This document shows positions 46,501-55,500 of a stretch of 64,000 nucleotides of DNA, one piece after another; the first letter of the stretch is position 1, and the number at the start of each line of letters is the position of its first letter. The stretch is from NCBI GenBank assembly GCA_963644945.1, contig CAVIQK010000003.1, positions 82,351 to 146,350 of the forward strand, given 5' to 3'. This DNA is from CAVIQK01 sp963644945 (GTDB lineage Bacteria; Bacillota; Clostridia; Christensenellales; DTU072). Position numbers and translations under genes: made by a program. Under the pieces are notes generated by a model that ran no database searches, was not told the DNA's origin, and was given only the letters and a program-made list of their open reading frames with translations.

Positions 46501-49500
46501 CGGCTCGTGGGTACGTCATGATTCCACTGAGTACGGTACGGATCTCACTTCCCCTAGCATTTATATTACAGCGGTTGAGGGTGTCAACTATTCCAAAAAT
46601 GACCAACAATCTGCCACTGCCTCCCTATACGGTGGTTGGGTAGAAGAAGGTAAAAAACTCATCCAAGTCACAGCAAGCGAGTACTATCAATTGGCAGGTT
46701 GGAGCAACGGAACCAACAAGATTTACATTTCGGGACTCAAATCTTTCGAAATGTCCACCTCACCCGAATTCCCGTCGGCATCCACCAAGACGGTATCCAA
46801 TTCTTCGCAATCATCCGCCCAAGACTTGTCGCTTACCTTCTATGTCGAAGCCAAGAAAGAGTATTATCTACGTGCCACCGACTTCGCAGGCAATTCCGTA
46901 ATCAAAGCCGTCTATTTCGAAACCAACGACACAAGAAGTAGCATGAATTTGGAAATTGCCGTCTATCCGCAAGAAAACGGCACCACCGTCGAAGCCTTCG
47001 AAAATGTTTGGACCAACAAAGACATCAAAATGCTCTTATCTGGTAGTGGCGAAGGCAATTCTCTTGCAAGACTTTATTATAGACGAATATACAATTCGAG
47101 AAAGCCGTCCCTAGAAGTCGAATCTATCTCAACCACGTTTACCTCAATAAGCACTTGGGACGGACTCAAAACATGGTTGACAATGGCTGCAACGGAAGAA
47201 GACACCTACAAATATGCAAAACTTACCGGTAATATTACTGTCCCTGCCGACACCGATACAACCATACTGTCACTCAACAAAAACAGAGTCCTAGAAGGAG
47301 ACGGTAAAACTCTTACCATATCTAATACTTCTACGATTCGCACAACCACACTCAACACCGTTCTCAACGCAATGTCTAATACCGATGTTTCGTCAAGATT
47401 CTTGTACGAAAACAACGGTACTATTCGCAACTTAAAAGTTGTAGTAGACGGTTGCACCGAAACTCTCTCTCAAAATGCCGTCTATTCCCCCTTCGTTGCT
47501 ATCAACAACGGCACTCTCTACGCAGTCACAATGACGCTAACCGATGCCGTAACCACAGCAAGAAACGGCTACGAATATACCGCAGTCGTCGGTGGAATGA
47601 CCGCTATCAACAGAGGTTATATAGGCGGTAGCACATTGACAGTGAACACCTTGACGGTATCTCCCGCCACAGGCTCCAACGGCAATGCTGTTTTGGGCGG
47701 TTTGTCCGCAGTCAACGAATATGGCGAAATCAAAGGAAACACAGCCACCGTCACCGGTACCGCAAGTGTCAACGTCGCAAGCGGTTACGAATCTTACGGC
47801 GGACTTCTTTCGGCACTAGTCAACTACTCCGTCACCAACTTTGACCTTATCTCTTCCCTAAATATCGTAGTTAAAGGCAATGCCTACACTCACAACCCGA
47901 TCACCGAAAACTCCGTCGGCGAAAATTACGTGACCGCAACGGTAGGAGGTCAATCATCGACTTCTGCCCATAGCGATCGTGGATCTCTCGAAGGAGTCGG
48001 CGTAGCCGCCATATTCACAGGCGAAGACGTCAACTACGGTTGGATAGCACTCCAAGCCAAAGAAGACGGCAATTACATAAAAATAGACGATTCACGTCAA
48101 TGGCTCTTTACCAATTCCGGTGTTTACAGTCTAGAAATCATGTTCGAGTCCGGCACAGGTTCACAAGCCTATGTAGTCTATGATTCTAGCGGCAACCTCT
48201 ATTACAACAGTTTTGCTGACGGCCAAGACAATGTAACGTCAAGAGAAGTCGAAACCGAACAACAAAACACTCATGATTCTTCTTCGACTTACACTTTGAG
48301 TGGTGGCCAATACGTCAATGCCTTGTCCAACTCGACCAAAGGCTACTATACGGTATCTAACGAAGCATTGGCAGGTTCATACATCGTGTCATATTATGGT
48401 GTAGGCGATACAAATGCCACCGTATCGTATAGAGTCAATTCCAACAACCAAACAGTCACAAGAACAAGTGACGGGGTAGCAGTCGGTACAGTCAAATCGA
48501 CCGGTTACAATGTCACCGAATTCTATGTTGATTCCGACAAATACATTGTCAACTTCAACACAGGCAACTTCGGTTCCGAAATCAAGGTTGTAAAAGAAAA
48601 CGGCGAATATGAAAGCCCCGTTGCCACAGGTTACTTCAACCTAAAAATCGACAAGAGAAATTATCTTGTAGCCTTCGAAACAGTCGTAGATATAGATGAC
48701 AAAGGAGTTGTGACAGGTTCTAGCGAAATTGCCAATTATATCTCATATACTCTGACCAAAAACGACGGTACCGATACAGCGATTGTTGCGGCAACCGATT
48801 CGACCGAACCCGGAGACAGTGCGCATTATTCTTACTACACATTGTCCGCATCTTCCGAAAACGATCCTACCACATGGACCGCAATCAAAATGGACACCGT
48901 CAAAAATTCCGACATTTGGTACGGCATTTCCGCAATAGAAACCTACAAAGTGACCAACGGAAAAATAGACAAGACCGTAGTCCTTTCCAACTTCAACGGT
49001 ACCGAATGGGATATGCAAGAAGTAGGCACCGGCAATGTTGCGACAACATGGTCAAGACTTGCCTCCGTCAACGTTCCTCAAGCAGAAGAAGATGTCGATG
49101 AGATGGAACAAAATTACAAAATGGTAATAAGAGTCCATATCAAATACTATGCAAGAGTTTCTATAGACGTACAAGGCACACTTTCCCACGTTTACGGAGA
49201 GCAACCTTCCTCGACCACATTTAATGTAAATGTATCGTCCGGAAGTGTCGTAGGTACCACGAAAGACACATTGATACAAGACAACACGTCTGCATCGTTC
49301 TATGCCCTAGATCTTACCGGAGAAGGCATCTACTACAACCCCACCACTTATGCGGTGTACGGTTATGATGCAGCAAACGGCAAATATTACACAAAACAAG
49401 TCCTTGCCGCCAAAGGCATAAGAGATACCGAATTCTACTCGATAGACCTCTACAATGCCGATCCTTCCCTTATGGTCAATATGCTCACCCCCGTAGGCGA

Positions 49501-52500
49501 TCATCACTTGGTCCTAAAAGAAATAGGAATGGCAGAAGTCGCCAAAAACTATATCGTCAACTTCGATATAAAAGACTTCTACACAGTAGAAAAACGCCCC
49601 GTATATGTCAACATTGCCGACAACTTCGGAAAACTCTACGACGGCAAATATACTTGGGATGCGACTACCAACCGTACAGGTGCAAGAAGTGTTTCAGAAC
49701 CTAATGTTTTGTCCTCTTATGACATCAAAACATCTAAATATAGATATGGCGAAAGCGACACTACTACATACGAAATCGGCGGTCTCAATACCGGCAAGTT
49801 TATGAACATAGTGATAGACGGTACAGAAGTCCACGACAAGTATGTCAATATCGCCACATTGGCTACTATCGACAGAGGAATAGTAGGCGCATACGACTCG
49901 ACCACCTCTACATTTACCGCATACGGAAGAAAATATACTATCAAAAACAGTGCAGTCTATGATTCGGACGGCGACCAAGTAGGCTCAATGACGAATTCCT
50001 CGCAATACTCAATCTACACCGCTCCCGTCACCATAGATTATGCCTACTTTACGCTAGACACAGGCGCAACGGAATCTCGTAACGTCGGTGCAAAACTAAA
50101 ACTATTCTTGTCCGACAAATCTAATTATATGTTCGGCACACTTTCCGCTAATGACGGTAATTATACGGTAGATAGTTCTGTCCCGTCCAAGACCGGTGAC
50201 GGCCGTAAAATCGACACTCTCGAAAAGGTCGGCGATTACTTAAAAGAAGGCGACAAGTATAAACTTACCTTCTCCTTCAAATACCAAGAATTCACCGCAT
50301 ATCTAGACTCGTTCAGTCAAGGAGCATCCATTTTCAACGACAAAAACGAGATAATAGGCGAAATAGACAACAACGGAAGCCTTCAATTTGCCGGCAATTT
50401 TGTTCCCGAAACAATAAAAGGCGAAACCTTCGAAGTTGTGGCGGACACCGCATCTGACGGATCCACACTCTCTACGGGAATCGTTTATCACACTGCACAA
50501 AATTGGTCCGCTGCCCTACTCGGCGAAACTTATGCCAAGATTTACAAAAAAGGCATCTACGTAAGAGCAGGCGGTACCTCGACCGGTAGTACAACTACAA
50601 CCTCCGTTTTCAATGGTACAGCCCACCTAGATTCAGCCACAACAGGTATGTCCGAAGAAACCGATTCCGACAACATACTAGGTAAAGCAGTCGATAAAAA
50701 CGGCAACACAATCAGCACTTTACTTCCGTTCTATGGCCACGAAACAGGCGAAACGATAAGCATCAGCAACGGAAAAGCAGACGGATCCGCTACCGATAAA
50801 AAGGTAATTTTGGCAGGTACATACGAGATCAATTACAACCCGTCCAATTTGACCGTCGACGATGTCAACATTTGGCAAGTCGAAACCCCGGGAGGAGTTG
50901 CTATCAATACGGCAAGTAATGAAGCCAACTATTATATCGAAGGCGTTATAAGAAACACAAGCGCCACTACTTACCAAATCACTCAAACTATTACCGAAGC
51001 GACCAACATGCTTTACGTCAATCGTGTAATAGGAGACGACGGCAAATATCGTATTTTGATTACGGTATCCGGTCTTACCAAGAGTTATAGCGGACTCGAC
51101 TTCCTCAATGCCAATGCCGACTTTGTCATAGACGGTGCCGACTTGTTCGAAGGCTTTATCAATGCTATCGGGACAGACGGTTATTATGATATGACCTTAG
51201 AAACGGCAGCAAATCAAACCAAATACAACAACATGCAAAGTTATTTTGCCAAAGCCAACGGAGATACGACGACTACCGAATATCAACAAGGTCTTGCCAT
51301 CCAAAAAGAACTTTCGTCAAGTATTTCTTACCTCTTGCAAAAAGCCCTCGGCAGAATATTCCGTTATGCAGTCAACGGCACCAAGAGTTTTGCAACCGTC
51401 ACTGTTGCCTACAACAAAGATAGTTTTGCAGGCTTCCACTTTGACAGTTTGAACGGAAAACTCACCTTCGAATATCTAGGAGACAGTGCCAAAGAAAGTG
51501 CCTATCTTGCCGACAGATATTCCGTAAAAATTGCAGGTGCAGTAGAAGCAATCACCGACAACCCCGGTGCAGAAATCGACGAAACCAAAGTTTCCAATTC
51601 AAGTAATATCTCAATGACCACATCTTCCCTTTCCGACGGACAAGTCACTTTGAAAGAATATGAGAGCGGTGCCAATGCTTCATACACCGAAATAAGCACT
51701 GTAGAAGAATTGAAGACATGGCTACAATTGTCCGCCCCTGCCGATACGACATCCGCAGAATATACCAAATATGCCCATGCCTATTTGACAGGCAACATCC
51801 TAGGATTTGACTGGGAACAACAAGGTACCATCGGTGGTTCGAGCGTAGGACTTGATTCAGGCCGTACTCTTGACGGTAGAGGTTATGCAATAGAACTCTC
51901 CGGCAACCAAGTCGCAAGCACAGGTGCAACCCTTGCCATGAGTCGCACCAAAATGACTCTCAAAACCACAATACAAAAGAGTACATACAACGCATCCGGT
52001 GTATTCCTTCAATATATCAAGGAAGGCGCCCAACTCAAAAACATCAACTTTGTCTATACCGGCAACCGTTACTATGTCGAAACCGGAGACAGTCAAGAAT
52101 CAGGCAGTATCGCAAGCGACGGCACAGGTCGTGCAGTAGGTATCGTCGCAGGTATAGTCCAAACAACGACAACAAGCGAAACTTCTGCTCCTTTATACAA
52201 CATAGCACTTGAAATAAGAGGCAAGTTCGGTTACAAAGGCACCGATAGCGGAACTTCGGCTGTCAATGACTCTGTCTATGCAGTAGGCGGTCTTGTAGGT
52301 ATAATCGACGGATCCGATACCTCTTACCATGGTATGGTCAGCAGTACGATTTACTACTATTCAAGCCCCACTGTCAGCAATATAGAATGGTCATCGGGAT
52401 ATGACATATATGTAGAAAGTGCCGCCGGTACCACCGTTCAAAACCAACACGTTCTATTCGGTGCGTTGGTTGGAGCGCTTTCAAAAGTCACTCTCAAAAA

Positions 52501-55500
52501 TGTAAGCACGCGTACCGAAAAGATGACCGACTCCGATGAAAATGTCAACATTCTCATCAAGAAGACCGGAGGCAAAGGTTGGATGTTCTGCGGTGGCGGA
52601 ATAGGACTCAGCAGATCCGGTTATTCAGGTGTTGTCAACGGCTATATCAACAAATTCAAAGGTAAAATAACCATTAGCAATGCAGGTGGCGAAGCCTACC
52701 TCGGTGCAATTTCCGGTAATACATACAATAATAGTGGTAGTTGCTCCTTCTCCAATGTGTATAGTTATTACAGCAACTACGGCACCACCGGACTCAACCT
52801 CTTCACAATAACAGGAGGCATCTCTTCAAGCATGACCAATTTGTCGGTCAATAATTGTTTGACCGGCAACTCCAGTCAAACGATTTCCACAATCGCCACT
52901 GACGATTTGACTGTAGGAAGAGACGGTTCCTCGTCCTCGGGATACGGACTTATAGACTACTATTTCGGCTCCAACAACTACGGCGCCACCGTCCCGACCG
53001 ACACCTCGTCAGCCATTGACTACTACTACAATACCATATTTATCAACGATAAATCTGTCGTGTTCGATCCGTTCGCAAACATCGCAGGATGGACGGCAGG
53101 CACCAACATTTACGATTCCTATTTGAGAAAGGAAGAAAACAAAGTCGGTACTTTGTCTAGTTCCTTCACAGTAGCGGTAGGTAGCACGTTTACAGTCAAT
53201 GACACTACTTACACGATTACAAAAGTAGAAGGAACCGAAGTGACAGCCACATCGGGAGCAGATTCTGCCGAAACAAGATTTACTTTCGACACCGCCAAGT
53301 TCACATTCGTCAACACTTCGTCCAACACCAAATATTATTATGGTGTGCCTTCTGTTTCCGACTCCATGAAAACAGAAGACGCATCTAGCATCAACATCGA
53401 AGTTCTTGCCCCCAACGGCTATTTCGTGTGGGATTACCATCTAGCCAACTACACCAACACCCTCACCGATCAAGGTGCAGTCACAAGACTTGTTTGGTCC
53501 ACAGAGATCGGTCATAATTTCGGAGATAGCATAACAACCACCGACGGCAAGATGTCCGGTACTTACTACGATACTTCTGCGTCTAGTGGCGACGGTAGCG
53601 ACGAAACCGTCTATTACTATGCCGGTTATGACAGCACCAACAACGAGTGGTGGACCAAGAATTGGCACAATGCCGTCCTCGGTACCTATGTCATTTCCGC
53701 ATCCGATGCCCCCTCTACCGAAGTCACCTACGAATATACAGGCGAAGTGGTCAAGGATCCTATATCTATCACCATCCACGTCTCTTACGTCAACAAAAAC
53801 ACCAACCAACTTGTCGATAAATACACCGAAGCCACCGTCCAAATGACCGAAGAAATGGTCAACGTCGGAAGTTACGTTGTCTCCGAGTTCGACGGTGTTG
53901 ACTTTGACGATACCGCATCCGGTGGCAAAACCAACATAAAATCACTTACAAGAGCCTTGACAGGATCGTCGTCGGGCAACCAAGTCATGATAGTAGTTGT
54001 CCCCAAAACGATTTCAATGGTAGATGGCACCGCCTTCACCAAGACTTACGACAACACCACCAAATACGTCGTACAAAAGAGTGATCTCACCGGTTTTGTA
54101 GAAAAGGACCAAGATACACCAATCTCACTCTCCTTGAAATACAACGACAGAGATGTTTTGGATGCCACCTATTTGTCTGCAGACGACAACAACACCCGAA
54201 AAGTCCTTGTTGACAAAGACGGCAACTACATAAGTTTTGTAAAAGACACCTCTTACACCAAGAACTTCACCTCGACAGGTCTTGCATCGACCTATACCAA
54301 TGGTTACAAATTGATAGAAGGTGGCGAATATAGTTACTACCTAAAAGAAAACGCCCCTAATGTCAACACCTCGTTAGAAGAAACAACCGACACCACCTAT
54401 TCGGCAGTCTATGACGAATTTGCAAAAGTCGTAGGTTACTTCGATGCTACAACCAACAACGTCTATATCAAACAAAGATATAAACTCAACACTATCAACT
54501 ATACGGGAACTTACGAAGCAACTGCGGACAAATTCAATTTGGCTGACGATATTCCTCGTCCGACCGGTTGGCTCTCGCAGACTGCGGCAGAAAAAGCACA
54601 ACTAAAATTGTTCTACTATGCCTATATGCAAGCCACCCCTGTTGACAATTTGATGGGATCTCCGTTCTACAACAGTATTAGCGGTTCGTCCGTATCGTCT
54701 AGCGACGGATCGACATATAGCGTTGTCGAAGTGGTCAACCTCTACATGTACATCCCCGAAAGAGAAAATGCCGTCTATTTCTACGTCACACCTACCTTGA
54801 CGGACGATGGCAACGGCGTAATCGCAAGGAACTACGCCCTTCTTGCCGAAAACTATTATATCAACCCCATGATAGTCAAAAACAAACAACTGACTATTGA
54901 CGGCTCCAACCTCAAAGTAGGAAACATTGCAGTAGCCACAGATTACTCGTCCACCCAAGTCACCATTGACGGACTCACCTACTCTCTCGACGGCACCAAA
55001 GCATCCGAAAAGGTCTTGTTTGTCGCAGACGTTCAGCAAATGAGTAATTATGCGGAAGGCAATGTATTTGGAATAAAGGTTGGCGAATCTACCTATTACG
55101 GCAATGGTGGCAAAGTATATTTGACTAGCGAATTGGCAACAAGCAATCAAGAAGCAAATGCTGTCGCTACCTACGACAAGAAGAGTGGAAACAACGTATT
55201 GTTTACGAATGGCGACACTCTTACTTACAACGGAGTAACATACACCATTATCAATACCCCCACAAATGCGGATGTAGCCGACGGTTACTATCGTATAACC
55301 GGCGGAGCCGACTCTTACTTCGATTTCAAGGTAGAGGGCAGCACTCTCACTGTTACCGACTCCGTAAAAACCGGTGGAGCCATCAAACAATCTTCCGCTA
55401 CCAAGACTCAAAACGCCAACTTCGCAGTCACTGCTACTATTACAGCAAGAGAAGTTGATATTCTCTACACCAATTTGATTAGAGAAAAGACTAGCACCGA

